DNA of 64,000 nucleotides from Pectobacterium punjabense (GCF_012427845.1 NZ_CP038498.1:1736001-1800000); one strand, 5' to 3'; counted from the first letter of the stretch, positions 10,085 through 19,226 are shown. The notes: a model not told the origin generated them from the sequence alone. A program made the numbers and translations.

Positions 10085-11341
10085 ATGTCTGATTCGTCTT
10101 TATTGGCGTCGCGCAGTTTTGTTCTCATCGGTATTTTAGGCATCCTATGCGCGTTTGATGCCATGTCGATTGATATGTATCTCCCTGCTTTTCCTGCAAT
10201 CCAGCAGGATATTGGTGCGGATGCCGCGGGAATGCAGACCTCGCTGTCTGTCTTTTTGATCGGACTGGCGCTTGGACAGCTGGTTTATGGTCCGCTGACC
10301 GATCGCTATGGGCGAAAAGGCCCATTACTGCTGGGCATTGTGCTATTTTCCCTCTCATCTTTACTTATCGCTCATGCGCCTACGCTATCGTGGTTTGTCT
10401 TCTTCCGCCTGATGCAAGGCCTGGGTGGTGCAGCCGGGTTGGTGATCCCGCGTGCCATCGTGGCCGATTTGTACTCGGAGCGTGATGCCGCAAAGGTGTT
10501 CTCGCTGCTTATGCAGGTGATGGCCATCGCGCCGATTATCGCGCCGCCGTTGGGCGGTGTTCTGCTTGGCACGCTGGGTTGGTCTGCCATTTTCTGGGTG
10601 CTGACGATTGTCGGTTTGCTGATGCTGTTTGCCACCTGGCGCTGCGTGCCGGAAAGCCTGCCGCGGCGTGAGCGTGTCGGTGGCGGCATGCTGTCGGCCT
10701 TGACAGGTTATGCCGTTTTGCTGCGGCAGCGGAAATTCATGGGCTATACGCTGTCTGGATCTTTCGTGATGGGCGGCCTGTTTACCTATATTGGCGCGTC
10801 TGCTTTCATCTTTATTGAATACTTCCATCTGTCGCCGACGACTTACAGCTACATTTTTGCATCCAATGCGCTGGGTATGGTGGTGCTGGGGCAAATCAAT
10901 ATCTTCCTGCTGAACCGCTGGCGTGAATATCAAATCTTGCCTATCGGGATCGCCCTACATGTTGCCGGAGGATTGGTGCTATGTGGTGTACTGCTGGCTG
11001 GCATAACGTCGTTGTGGATTATCACAGGATTGATATTTCTCACCATGAGTTTCCTGAGTCTGGTGTTCGGCAATGTGGTGGCCGTGGCGATGAATGCGGC
11101 ACCGGGGCAGACTGGTTCAGCTTCCTCGCTGCTCGGCGTATTGCAGTATGTCTTTGGTGGGGTTGCGGGCGTGATTATGGGAGTGGTGCATGATGGTACG
11201 CTGCTTCCGCCAGTGATGTTGTTAACAGCCAGTGCGATAGGTGCGCTACTGAGCTGGTGGTATGCCTGGCGACAAACGGATATTGATGTTATGGAAAATA
11301 CGTTGACGGATAACCACGCGCCGGAAAGGGAAGGGAGCTAA
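10085..11341 (+). CDS. MFS drug efflux pump, Bcr/CflA type
   Basis: The 418-residue inner-membrane protein has twelve predicted helices, the early FDAMSIDMYLPAFPAI motif typical of Bcr/CflA exporters and the MFS loop motif GPLTDRYGRKGPLLLG. It would export small toxic molecules by proton antiport. The start at 10085 has GAGG eight bases upstream; an upstream in-frame extension runs into the tetR gene and lacks a ribosome site. It is divergent from, and probably controlled by, the double TetR protein. Confidence 0.9.
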   Translation: MSDSSLLASRSFVLIGILGILCAFDAMSIDMYLPAFPAIQQDIGADAAGMQTSLSVFLIGLALGQLVYGPLTDRYGRKGPLLLGIVLFSLSSLLIAHAPTLSWFVFFRLMQGLGGAAGLVIPRAIVADLYSERDAAKVFSLLMQVMAIAPIIAPPLGGVLLGTLGWSAIFWVLTIVGLLMLFATWRCVPESLPRRERVGGGMLSALTGYAVLLRQRKFMGYTLSGSFVMGGLFTYIGASAFIFIEYFHLSPTTYSYIFASNALGMVVLGQINIFLLNRWREYQILPIGIALHVAGGLVLCGVLLAGITSLWIITGLIFLTMSFLSLVFGNVVAVAMNAAPGQTGSASSLLGVLQYVFGGVAGVIMGVVHDGTLLPPVMLLTASAIGALLSWWYAWRQTDIDVMENTLTDNHAPEREGS

Positions 11342-11355
11342 AGGCGAATCGGAAT

Positions 11356-11381
11356 GCCGCCTGCCTTGTTCGGCAGGCGGC
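11356..11381. terminator. Bidirectional terminator between the MFS gene and yghU
   Basis: A perfect ten-base stem GCCGCCTGCC/GGCAGGCGGC with loop TTGTTC lies between two convergent genes. Confidence 0.75.
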
Positions 11382-11387
11382 AGAAGG

Positions 11388-12227
11388 TTAATCCAGATCG
11401 GATGCCTGATGGCGTTCAGCAACCTGTTCAGCCTCTTCTCCCCAGGTCCGATTGACCTTCCGACCGCGAATCACCGCTGGACGGGCAGCAATCTCGTCAG
11501 CCCAACGAATCACATGCGTGTAGTCGTGTACGGATAGGAACTCTGCGGCGGAGTAAAGCGCGTTCTGTACCAGCCCGCCGTACCACGGCCAGACAGCGAT
11601 ATCAGCAATGGTGTAGCTACTGCCCGCCAGATAGCGATTTTCCGCCAATTGACGGTTGAGAACATCCAATTGGCGCTTGGTTTCCATTGTGAAGCGGTTA
11701 ATCGGGTATTCAAATTTTTCCGGCGCGTAGGCGTAAAAATGCCCGAATCCACCGCCAACGTAAGGGGCGGAGCCCATCTGCCAGAACAGCCAGTTCAGGG
11801 TTTCCGTACGCGTGGCGAGGTCGTTTGGCAGCAGCGCCCCAAATTTCTCGGCCAGATACACCAGAATAGAACCCGACTCGAACACGCGAATCGGCTTTTC
11901 GCCGCTTTGGTCGAGTAACGCGGGGATCTTGGAATTCGGGTTGACGTCGACAAACCCGCTGGAGAACTGATCTCCATCGCCTATCTTAATCAGCCAGGCA
12001 TCATACTCTGCACCTGTATGACCCAGCGCTAGCAGTTCTTCCAGCATGATTGTCACTTTCACGCCATTCGGTGTCGCCAACGAATAAAGCTGAAGCGGAT
12101 GTTTGCCAACAGGCAGCGCTTTTTCGTGTGTTGGACCGGCTATCGGACGATTAATATTGGCGAAAGCACCGCCGGAAGACGCGGGCTGCCAAACTTTTGG
12201 CGGTACATAAGTTGGGGAGGTAGCCAT
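11388..12227 (-). CDS. yghU: Glutathione transferase/disulfide reductase YghU
   Basis: The 279-residue cytoplasmic protein has the long N-terminal extension of YghU (GGAFANINRPIAGPTHEKAL), a thioredoxin-like glutathione-binding domain with NPNSKIPAL and FESGSILVYLAEKFG, and an all-helical C-terminal domain with YTIADIAVWPWYG. The E. coli family member reduces disulfides with two bound glutathiones. Length agrees. The start has AAGGAG upstream on the minus strand. Confidence 0.93.
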   Translation of the reverse strand: MATSPTYVPPKVWQPASSGGAFANINRPIAGPTHEKALPVGKHPLQLYSLATPNGVKVTIMLEELLALGHTGAEYDAWLIKIGDGDQFSSGFVDVNPNSKIPALLDQSGEKPIRVFESGSILVYLAEKFGALLPNDLATRTETLNWLFWQMGSAPYVGGGFGHFYAYAPEKFEYPINRFTMETKRQLDVLNRQLAENRYLAGSSYTIADIAVWPWYGGLVQNALYSAAEFLSVHDYTHVIRWADEIAARPAVIRGRKVNRTWGEEAEQVAERHQASDLD

Positions 12228-12380
12228 TCAAAAACTCCTTATGCATGAAAAGAGAGCGAGTTAAGTCAACACCATAACAAACTCATGCATTTTGCTGATA
12301 CCGTTCTGTTCTATATCTTCCTCATATTGATATAAAGCGAGACCCGCACACTGTTAAAAGAGGCGGGTCGTCGTCAGTGC

Positions 12381-12992
12381 TTAGTAGCCGACGGTAAAAC
12401 GTTGGCGAGAATGCGCTGGGTTTTCAATTTCATCAACGAGCGCGACAGCATAATCTTCAAACGAAATGCTGCTGCCCTTATCGTTACTCAGCAGCGCATC
12501 TTTACCGAGACGGAATTTACCAGTACGTTGGCCCGGAACAAATTCGGCAGACGGTGAGAGGAACGACCAATCAAGGTCTTTCTCTTGTTTTAACAAGTCG
12601 AGGAATGCTGCACCGCGAGAGGCTTCAGGACGGTAAGCATCAGGGAAATCAGGCTGATCGATCAGACGCTGACCCGGTGCAATTTCAAGACTCCCCGCTC
12701 CGCCGACAACCAGATAGCGCTTCACGCCTGCGGCTTTAACGGCGGCAATCAAGATAGCGGGATCGGACGAGCCAAATTTAACGGCGCTGACTACCGCATC
12801 ATGCCCTTTGAAGAGCGCCACTAATGCATCGTTGTCCAGCGCGTCTCCCTGCTTAGCCGTGACGTTCGGTAGTGAGGCAATCTTTTCAGGATGACGTGCA
12901 ATCGCAGTGACCGTATGCCCACGGTCAGATAATTCTTTAAGAATACGTGAACCAGCATCGCCTGAGGCGCCAATGAGAGCGATATGTGACAT
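12381..12992 (-). CDS. NAD(P)-binding atypical short-chain reductase/epimerase
   Basis: The 203-residue protein begins with a Rossmann dinucleotide motif (LIGASGDAGSRILKEL) and continues with the NmrA/SDR-like fold seen in small NAD(P)H-binding proteins that are often paired with HxlR regulators. It has AAGGAG upstream and diverges from the HxlR gene, so it is the likely target of that regulator. The substrate is unknown. Confidence 0.82.
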   Translation of the reverse strand: MSHIALIGASGDAGSRILKELSDRGHTVTAIARHPEKIASLPNVTAKQGDALDNDALVALFKGHDAVVSAVKFGSSDPAILIAAVKAAGVKRYLVVGGAGSLEIAPGQRLIDQPDFPDAYRPEASRGAAFLDLLKQEKDLDWSFLSPSAEFVPGQRTGKFRLGKDALLSNDKGSSISFEDYAVALVDEIENPAHSRQRFTVGY

Positions 12993-13094
12993 GTGAACTC
13001 CTTATTTTCTTATTTCGAGACTAAGTGACAAAAATAGACTATAGACCCTCTGGATGGTACATTGCCGACTTTTCCCCGACAAGAAGTCACCAGC

Positions 13095-13535
13095 ATGCAA
13101 CCAGGTCACACAACAATGACTACTGACACCATCATCAGTGATGCGGTTAACCACAAAGCATCGCCAGCGGAAAGTCACGACGATGTTACGTTTGACCATC
13201 CTTGTCCGATCCGCGATGTGTTGGATCGCATCGGCGATCGCTGGAGTCTGTTAATACTGGAGGCGTTGGCGGAAAAGACACTGCGCTTTAACGAATTAAC
13301 TCGTCATATTGACGATATTTCACGGCAGATGTTGTCACGCACGCTAAAGCGCTTAGAGGCTGATGGTTTCATTCATCGGACGATCTATGCGGAAGTTCCC
13401 CCACGCGTGGAATACACGCTGACACCATTAGGGCACTCTTTTTTACAACCTATGCAACTGTTGATTCAGTGGGCCGATCAGAATCACGCCGAAATTTGTC
13501 GTTCTCGCCGTCAGGCCAGACAACGCGATGCCTGA
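13095..13535 (+). CDS. HxlR-family transcriptional regulator
   Basis: The 146-residue protein carries the HxlR winged helix: DHPCPIRDVLDRIGDRWSLL, then FNELTRHIDDISRQMLSRTL and the wing VEYTLTPLGHSF. Such regulators often respond to electrophiles or quinones. The conserved cysteine of the CPIRDVL motif is present. It is divergent from the NAD(P)-binding gene, with about 100 bases between starts. The start could also be 13116; neither has a strong ribosome site. Confidence 0.85.
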   Translation: MQPGHTTMTTDTIISDAVNHKASPAESHDDVTFDHPCPIRDVLDRIGDRWSLLILEALAEKTLRFNELTRHIDDISRQMLSRTLKRLEADGFIHRTIYAEVPPRVEYTLTPLGHSFLQPMQLLIQWADQNHAEICRSRRQARQRDA

Positions 13536-13569
13536 ATGGCCATTTGACCTATATTTATAAGGGGGGTCT

Positions 13570-13698
13570 GTGTGGGTGATTAAAACGACGGATGGGTTTG
13601 ACGGCTGGTTCAGCACATTAAGCGACATCGATCGCGCTTGCCGATCGGGAATTCACTCATTACCTGGAAAAATCAGAGAAGAAGGACTACTGCCATGA
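13570..13698 (+). pseudogene. HigB/RelE-type toxin remnant with internal deletion
   Basis: The first codons (GTG start after GGGGGG) read VWVIKTTDGFDGWFSTLSD, the N-terminus of phage-Gp49/HigB-like toxins. About 22 codons in, the sequence jumps to what is, in another frame, the family C-terminus (LADREFTHYLEKSEKKD). The catalytic middle is missing and the join is out of frame, so no active toxin can be made. It is followed by a matching antitoxin stub. Confidence 0.7.
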
Positions 13699-13847
13699 GG
13701 AGAACGTTGGAACAGCTTCTTGCAGATGAGAAATCCAGTCGTGATCTGAAACTTTCTACACTCAAGCGCTATGTTGAAGCGACCGGCAGCAAGCTACGTC
13801 TTGATGTTGAACTGCCGGATGGCTCTCATTATGAGTTCATGCTGTAA
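13695..13847 (+). pseudogene. HigA-type antitoxin stub lacking its helix-turn-helix
   Basis: The 50-codon frame starts with MRRTLEQLLADEKSS, like the antitoxin N-terminus, then passes directly to RDLKLSTLKRYVEATGSKL and DVELPDGSHYEF, the family C-terminus. The central XRE helix-turn-helix, about 45 residues, is absent, while the frame is kept. A short protein may still be made. It overlaps the toxin stub and has a small hairpin downstream. Confidence 0.7.
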
Positions 13848-13853
13848 CGCCTT

Positions 13854-13874
13854 CTTCGTATTTTTATTACGAAG
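13854..13874 (+). terminator. Small hairpin after the antitoxin stub
   Basis: CTTCGTA, a T-rich seven-base loop and TACGAAG form a hairpin just after the stop, also ahead of the convergent dehydratase gene. Confidence 0.45.
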
Positions 13875-13889
13875 AGGGGGCTTGAATGT

Positions 13890-14894
13890 CTACTTGTTTA
13901 CATTGTCTTTCGCCTCATCAAGCAACGTAAGATAGCGTTGGCTTGAAATATTCCTGCCAGTGACGACACAGACGGTTTTACGTCCTCCAATCTCCTCCGC
14001 GTAGCGAACGACTCCCGCGACGGCTGGCACGCCTGATGGTTCGACAACATGGCGGTGAAGGTCGAGCATTGACAGCATTGCGGCTTTGATTTCAGCTTCT
14101 GACACCGTGAGCACGCGATCGACACGGTCACGCACCAGCGGCCAGGTCATCGCGCTGGGCTCTATATAGCCACTGACGCCTTCGGCGATGGACGGTGCCA
14201 GATCGACGGGAAGCGTTTTACCTGCCTCTTTCCAACGGGCGAATGTCGGGCTGGCTTCACTTTGTATTCCCCACACTTCGATAGCGGGGTTAATGGCTTT
14301 GGCTGCCGTCGCAATCCCTGAGATGAGCCCTCCACCGCCGATGTTTACCAGGATTATCTCCGTATCCATCCAGTCTTCCAAGATCTCAAGACCAACCGTG
14401 CCGCCACCGGCAATCATGTGTGGATTATCGTAGGCAGAAACGAAAGTGGCACCCGATTGTTGTGCAGCAACAATCGCCGCCTGTCGTGCTTCTTCGATGT
14501 CATCAAAAAACGTAACACGAGCCCCACAGTTTTGCATGGCTGCAACCTTCATTGGGTCCGCCGAGCGTGGCAAAAATATGCTCACGGGGATGCCTGCCAC
14601 TTGTCCGGCATAGGCGAGCCCTAAGCCGTGGTTTCCTGCTGTCGGGGCGATGACGCCAGCGTGGCGCTGTTCCGCATCCAGATTGGCAAGAACGTTTGCC
14701 GCCCCCCGTAATTTGAAGCTACCGGTCTGTTGAAGATTTTCCATTTTGAGTCGGATTTCTGCACCAACAAGAGCGGATAATTCCTGTGAGTGGTCGAGCG
14801 GCGTTCTGCGTATCGTTGTTTTAATCTGCTGAGACGCGGCGTAAATATCTTTCAACGTCACAGAGTCGGTTGCCCTTTGGTGTTTGCTTGTCAT
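13890..14894 (-). CDS. PLP-dependent threonine/serine dehydratase-like enzyme
   Basis: The 334-residue cytoplasmic enzyme is a fold-type II PLP protein: the Schiff-base lysine is K61 in TGSFKLRGAA, the substrate loop is TAGNHG, and the phosphate-binding glycine loop is IGGGGLISG. It lacks the C-terminal ACT-type regulatory domain of biosynthetic IlvA, so it looks like a catabolic threonine/serine deaminase or a hydroxy-amino-acid lyase. It diverges from an ArsR-family gene. Confidence 0.88.
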   Translation of the reverse strand: MTSKHQRATDSVTLKDIYAASQQIKTTIRRTPLDHSQELSALVGAEIRLKMENLQQTGSFKLRGAANVLANLDAEQRHAGVIAPTAGNHGLGLAYAGQVAGIPVSIFLPRSADPMKVAAMQNCGARVTFFDDIEEARQAAIVAAQQSGATFVSAYDNPHMIAGGGTVGLEILEDWMDTEIILVNIGGGGLISGIATAAKAINPAIEVWGIQSEASPTFARWKEAGKTLPVDLAPSIAEGVSGYIEPSAMTWPLVRDRVDRVLTVSEAEIKAAMLSMLDLHRHVVEPSGVPAVAGVVRYAEEIGGRKTVCVVTGRNISSQRYLTLLDEAKDNVNK

Positions 14895-14946
14895 AGTATT
14901 CCCCTATCAACTGTATATGGAAATGACTATATAGGTATTTGGCTAT

Positions 14947-15294
14947 ATGAACAAGCATGCAACGACAACAGCCGACCTACTACGGGCGCTAGGCAATGAG
15001 CAGCGACTCATCATTTTGGAATGGTTGGCCGATCCTCGGGCACACTTCCCGGAACAACAGGATGGTGATCTGGTTAAGGACGGAGTATGCGTAGGGTTTA
15101 TCACTGAAAAGCTAGGCTTGAGCCAACCGACCGTCACCGGCCATCTTCAATATCTATCGAAAGCCGGAATCGTCACCTCGAAACGTATCAAAAACTGGGT
15201 GTTCTACAAGCTCGTCCCTGAGCGTTTAGGCGAGGCCGTTGCCGTATTATCTGAGCTTGCACAGGTTGCCTCGCATCACCATAAGCCGTCATAG
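14947..15294 (+). CDS. ArsR-family transcriptional regulator
   Basis: This 115-residue winged-helix protein has the ArsR pattern: LLRALGNEQRLIILEWLADP, then ITEKLGLSQPTVTGHLQYLSKAGIV split over the recognition helix, then a wing. No metal-binding CxC motif is visible, so the signal is probably not a metal. It diverges from the dehydratase gene by about 50 bases and may control it. Confidence 0.85.
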   Translation: MNKHATTTADLLRALGNEQRLIILEWLADPRAHFPEQQDGDLVKDGVCVGFITEKLGLSQPTVTGHLQYLSKAGIVTSKRIKNWVFYKLVPERLGEAVAVLSELAQVASHHHKPS

Positions 15295-15314
15295 GCCGTT
15301 AAGTCTTTACGTCA

Positions 15315-16506
15315 TCACTTTCCCTGAGACTTGGCTGTGTGTTCCCGTGCAGCCCACTTTGGCAGGTAAGCGAATGCGATGGCGGCAAGTATCATGCTGC
15401 CAGCGATAAAAAAGGTGAACTTTAGGCCACTCGCGAGTGAAGATGGGGTGGCATGGGTAAAATTTTCCGTCCCAGTACTCAAGGCGAAAATCTGTCCCAT
15501 GATAGAAGCACCGACGATGAGCCCAATGTTACGCGATAGGTTAAGCAGGCCGGAGACCGTGCCGCGCTGGTTCCCGGGAATATCGGCAAGGGTGGCCGTG
15601 TTATTTGCCGCCTGAAAGAGCTGATAGCCTGGCGTCAGGACAACCATAGAAAGAATGTATCCCGTGACGCCAAGCAAATTGGGTAAGATCGCCAGCATAA
15701 AGGTGCCAGCAATCACAAGAGAAAGTCCGACGTATAGGGCGCGTCTAAATCCCCAGATATCGACCAGTCGTCCCGACGGAATCCCGCAGAAAATCGCAAT
15801 AGCAGGGCCGACTGCCATAACAACGCCGACTAAGGTTTCATGTAGACTCAGACCCAAACCAAGGTAGTACGGGCCGATGATTAACGTTGTCATCATGGCA
15901 GAAGCGTCATGTAGCGAATCGGTGATATACCTGAGAGCTGCGCCTTTGTTTTAACCTGCGTGGAGGGGAGCAGGGTGAAAGCAAGAAAAAGAACGATGAT
16001 TACCAGCGGGATCTGCACCCAGAATAGACTACGCCACCCTGCTGTTGTAAGAAGCCATCCCCCGACAGAAGGGCCAAGCGCGGTACCCAACGCGGATACC
16101 GCTCCCAATATTCCCATGGCTTGCCCGACATGCTTCTCACCGGCCGTCTGCCTCAGTAGCGCCATGCCGAGTGTCATTAGGAAAGCTGCACCGATACCCT
16201 GAAGTGTTCTTGCAACGATAAGTTGCCACAGTTGGGGGGCAAGGGCGCACAGTAGTGAAGCGACAGCAAAGAGCGCAAGGCCTGCGATAAAAATGGGCTT
16301 TAGTCCATAACGATCGCCATGGCTGCAAGATAAGCGATGACGACGGCCTGGACCTGTGCGAATGGCGCAGAAAATATCGCCGTCAGTGTTGGAAGGGCAA
16401 TATTGGCAATGCTTGTTCCCAGTGAGGCTGACAGTATCGACAGCGCGAGTGTGATGGTGATCCCTGTTTTGCTCTTCTCCGGTTCGCCTGAATGGTTAAT
16501 TACCAT
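15315..16506 (-). pseudogene. Broken MFS transporter (EmrB/QacA type) with two out-of-frame deletions
   Basis: Three frames together give one MFS protein. It begins at 16506 (MVINHSGEPEKSKTG), runs to YLAAMAIVMD, and near 16315 jumps to another frame that reads GDRYGLKPIFIAG. A second jump near 15895 passes from RYMTLLP to MMTTLIIGPYYLGLG. Compared with the usual length, a few residues of the first loop motif and a larger central block are missing. The remaining 13 or so helices are well preserved, so the decay is recent. It is divergent from a MerR gene. Confidence 0.8.
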
Positions 16507-16572
16507 GTTTTATCCTTGTCATAATGTGGGTTCCAGAGCATGCTACAAAGTAAAGTCAACTTGAGGTCAAGC

Positions 16573-17037
16573 ATGAAATTTCTGGATATTGGCGAAGTCG
16601 TGGAGAAAAGCGGAATCAAGCCTTCGGCGCTGCGTTATTACGAGGAAATCGGACTGATTACTTCGGTATCTCGGCATGGGCTCAGGCGGCAGTTTTCTGA
16701 AGATGTGCTGCTGCAACTCAGGCTAATTACGATGGGGAAGGCGGCTGGATTCTCACTTCAGGAAATTGCTGGCATGTTTAACAAAAATGGCATGCCGGAT
16801 CTGCCACGTACCGTATTTCATCAGAAGGCCGACGACATCGACCAGCAAATTCATGAGCTGAAGATATTGCGCGACACGCTGCGGCACGTTGCTGACTGCT
16901 CTGCGCCATCGCATATGGAATGTCCCACCTTCAGGAAGTTGGTTGACGCTACACATCGTAGGCGGCAGACGCGTGAAAAGACGGGCAACACCGCTATTCG
17001 AAAAGTGGTACAAAGTATGAAGAAAAAGAAGGCTTGA
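16573..17037 (+). CDS. MerR-family transcriptional regulator
   Basis: The 154-residue protein has the MerR N-terminus (DIGEVVEKSGIKPSALRYYE, then wing sequence RRQFSEDVL) and a coiled dimer helix. Cysteines near residue 105 and 113 (CSAPSHMEC) could sense redox or metal. AGGTCAAGC precedes the ATG at 16573; an in-frame upstream start is less likely. It is divergent from the broken MFS gene, so its former target is probably lost. Confidence 0.85.
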   Translation: MKFLDIGEVVEKSGIKPSALRYYEEIGLITSVSRHGLRRQFSEDVLLQLRLITMGKAAGFSLQEIAGMFNKNGMPDLPRTVFHQKADDIDQQIHELKILRDTLRHVADCSAPSHMECPTFRKLVDATHRRRQTREKTGNTAIRKVVQSMKKKKA

Positions 17038-17159
17038 TATTCTGTCAGCGCCGGAGACAACGCCGTGTTTATATTTGGGGCCACGGCAAGTGAACTGGCC
17101 TCATTAGATCGGCACTACGGGCGACCAATCCCACGCTAATCAACTTTCATCCATATTGT

Positions 17160-17513
17160 CTACTGGCCTGTTTGTGGCTGTAACTGATAAACCCATGCCG
17201 TAATTTTCTGGCCTCCCGCTGTGGTAACGACAGCCTCAACGCGATCGTAGCCTTCCTCAAATTCATCTAGCATCGGCCAATGTGCTTCAAGGCTATCGGA
17301 CAAAAACAAGTAACCGCTGACGCGCGACTCGCTATCATCCAGTACGATCCCAGGAAAACCCACGGCCGCACCCCAGCCACTTTCATAAAATGTGCCAGTC
17401 ACATAACCCGACAACCATTCCCCACCGATGTTTTCCAGAAGATATGCATTAGCGTGACCCGGACGTAACGTACCGTAGACAAATAAGCGCTCCCTCTTTC
17501 TCTCGTCAATCAA
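17160..17513 (-). CDS. Gamma-glutamylcyclotransferase-fold protein (YtfP/GGCT-like)
   Basis: The 117-residue protein shows the GGCT signature VYGTLRPGHANAYLLE near the N-terminus and an acidic DEFEEGYDRVE segment that supplies the catalytic glutamate in the family. Members cyclize gamma-glutamyl groups; the substrate here is not known. It stands alone between a MerR gene and a ParB-like gene. Confidence 0.82.
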   Translation of the reverse strand: MIDERKRERLFVYGTLRPGHANAYLLENIGGEWLSGYVTGTFYESGWGAAVGFPGIVLDDSESRVSGYLFLSDSLEAHWPMLDEFEEGYDRVEAVVTTAGGQKITAWVYQLQPQTGQ

Positions 17514-17647
17514 AGCAATGAACTCCTAAAGTGTGAAGAATGCTGTTCAAGTTAGAATCTAATAAAGCGGTTTGCAATAGGTTCCCTACCGCTGCTGAGT
17601 AGTGAATCGTGCTGGGTGCATAGCGAGTCCCTCAAAGGGACGGAGGC

Positions 17648-18691
17648 TCAGTCATTCACGCGGTTCAGGATCTTTTCCAGATTTTCCTCACAGTCATACT
17701 TATGCAAATAAGCTTTAACGTCTCGCGTCCAAGATTCACCTTTACCGAGCACGGCCCGGCTGTGAGTGGATGCATACAGATAGCGGGTATCATAGAGATT
17801 GATTAACGTCTGGTTGACACCTTCAACACTGCACCCCGGGTTCTTGCGTTGCTGTTGCTCCAGTGCGCGGAGAATACGTTCCTGATGCTCAGGTGCAGGG
17901 GGAAACGTCCGTTCATTGAGTTCGCTGAGTACCAGAAATAACGGCGGGATGCCTTCCTCTATCGCGGCTTGTAGACGGTAGTGGCCGTCAAGGATTACAA
18001 ATGATGCCAGCCCAGCGACATACCAGACCAGCACTGGCGGCAACATGCCTTCACGACATTTTTTACGCCACCACTTCAGACGCCCTGTCTCGGTTTTTAC
18101 CGCATAACGCCCTAACAGCAGATTTCCCCCCCACCACCAGTCCACCAGACTCACTTTTTGCGGATTGGTCAAATCAGGGAAATCTTCGCCATAAAGCACC
18201 CAATTACATCCTATATTTCCAGTACTGGCTGGTGAATGAAAATGCCAGTTTTCGACGGTGGCTGCCTGCTGAATGGTATAGGGTGCGCTACGACCGAGGG
18301 ATGCCATGGGCCTTAATAGCCAGCGGCGCTCAGGAAGTAGCGGCTCAGACGTCCGCATTAACTGCCGAGCGAAATAGCGACACCACTCGCTTACCCATGC
18401 TTGCTCACCCCGTTTTTTTACTGACTCCACCTCATTTGAGGTCACAGGAGATAATAAATCCTGTTGGTCAGGGTGATCGGCATTAAACACCAGCCAAACG
18501 CCAGAGTGATCTTTCAGCATTGAAGCCCAGAAAAGCGCCTCGCCCCGAAGCTGTAGCGACATACGCCCGTGGTGACCACTGAGCATTTCTATACTACTTT
18601 GTTTTGACGGTGCTTGACCTTGAACGATCAGCTCCAGCCCCTGCCAGACATTATTTCGATCAAGTAAATCTTTCCACCAATAGTGTGCCAC
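17648..18691 (-). CDS. Protein with a ParB/sulfiredoxin-like motif, function unknown
   Basis: I do not recognize this 347-residue family by name. Around residue 235 it has ASFVILDGHYRLQAAIEEG, which resembles the DGHHRxxA box of the ParB/Srx nucleotide-binding fold. The rest is tryptophan-rich (WWWGGNLLLGRYAVK) and unlike plasmid ParB; no helix-turn-helix is visible. It has no operon partner and lies next to the integration site. Confidence 0.55.
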   Translation of the reverse strand: MAHYWWKDLLDRNNVWQGLELIVQGQAPSKQSSIEMLSGHHGRMSLQLRGEALFWASMLKDHSGVWLVFNADHPDQQDLLSPVTSNEVESVKKRGEQAWVSEWCRYFARQLMRTSEPLLPERRWLLRPMASLGRSAPYTIQQAATVENWHFHSPASTGNIGCNWVLYGEDFPDLTNPQKVSLVDWWWGGNLLLGRYAVKTETGRLKWWRKKCREGMLPPVLVWYVAGLASFVILDGHYRLQAAIEEGIPPLFLVLSELNERTFPPAPEHQERILRALEQQQRKNPGCSVEGVNQTLINLYDTRYLYASTHSRAVLGKGESWTRDVKAYLHKYDCEENLEKILNRVND

Positions 18692-18899
18692 TTGGCTCTC
18701 CGTGGTTTATTTGCAAATAGGTTAAGGCAAACAAGATTCAACCATTCGGAATAATCGATGTCCAGCTTCAGCATTTTGGCTCAAAGGTTTCCTGTTTGAA
18801 TTCGGGAGAAAAATGGGTTTGATTCGTTATCCGTTACCTCAATGCTCTGCTGTTACGTCAGGGCACATCCTCAGCGTGCTGCCTGAATGGTTCACTGAC

Positions 18900-19008
18900 A
18901 AAGTTTCCAGCTGTGTCCAGGCCGAACGCAGATAATCCTCCGACCATGTGATTTTGGTGGTAAACCAACTTTTGGCAACCATTTTGAAAGCGCGGATAGT
19001 TTTACGTT
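18900..19008 (-). pseudogene. Fragment of a P4-type integrase
   Basis: On the minus strand this stretch encodes RAFKMVAKSWFTTKITWSED and DYLRSAWTQLETL, closely matching the arm-domain/core junction of the intact integrase at 52060 to 53337 (RAFKTVAKSWFATKTTWSED). Both ends are lost. It lies left of an att copy in the same order as the intact gene and its att, so it marks an older, decayed element. Confidence 0.8.
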
Positions 19009-19034
19009 GCGGATTTTTGAGTCGTTAAGAGATA

Positions 19035-19073
19035 TTTGGGGTCACTTCGCCATCGAACCAACGTGACCCCAAA
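19035..19073. repeat. Ten-base inverted repeat, possible insertion-sequence scar
   Basis: TTTGGGGTCA and TGACCCCAAA face each other across 19 bases beside the integrase fragment. They could be joined ends of a lost insertion sequence or a stable hairpin. Confidence 0.45.
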
Positions 19074-19167
19074 TCTGACCACCACATTCATCCGATGCGG
19101 GATGAAAATGGAATGTACATCGGGAACAATTTTCAGATGGAACGTATTGAATACAATGCTAAAAGCA

Positions 19168-19200
19168 AAAATCCCACTTAAGTTTCCTTAAGCGGGATTT
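19168..19200 (-). terminator. Terminator hairpin beside the left att site
   Basis: ATCCCACTTAAG, loop TTTC, CTTAAGCGGGAT forms a 12-pair stem with one mismatch, flanked by T on the plus side and A on the other. Its place just past a tRNA 3' end on the minus strand suggests a former tRNA-Asn terminator. Confidence 0.65.
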
Positions 19201-19202
19201 TC

Positions 19203-19226
19203 TAATTTGGCTCCTCTGACTGGACT
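19203..19226 (-). other. Left attachment site (att), partial tRNA-Asn 3' end
   Basis: These 24 bases are identical to 53512 to 53535. On the minus strand they read AGTCCAGTCAGAGGAGCCA then AATTA, the T-arm/acceptor end of tRNA-Asn plus five bases. The left copy extends further into tRNA (GTTCG of the T-loop). No complete tRNA gene is present at either copy. Confidence 0.82.
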
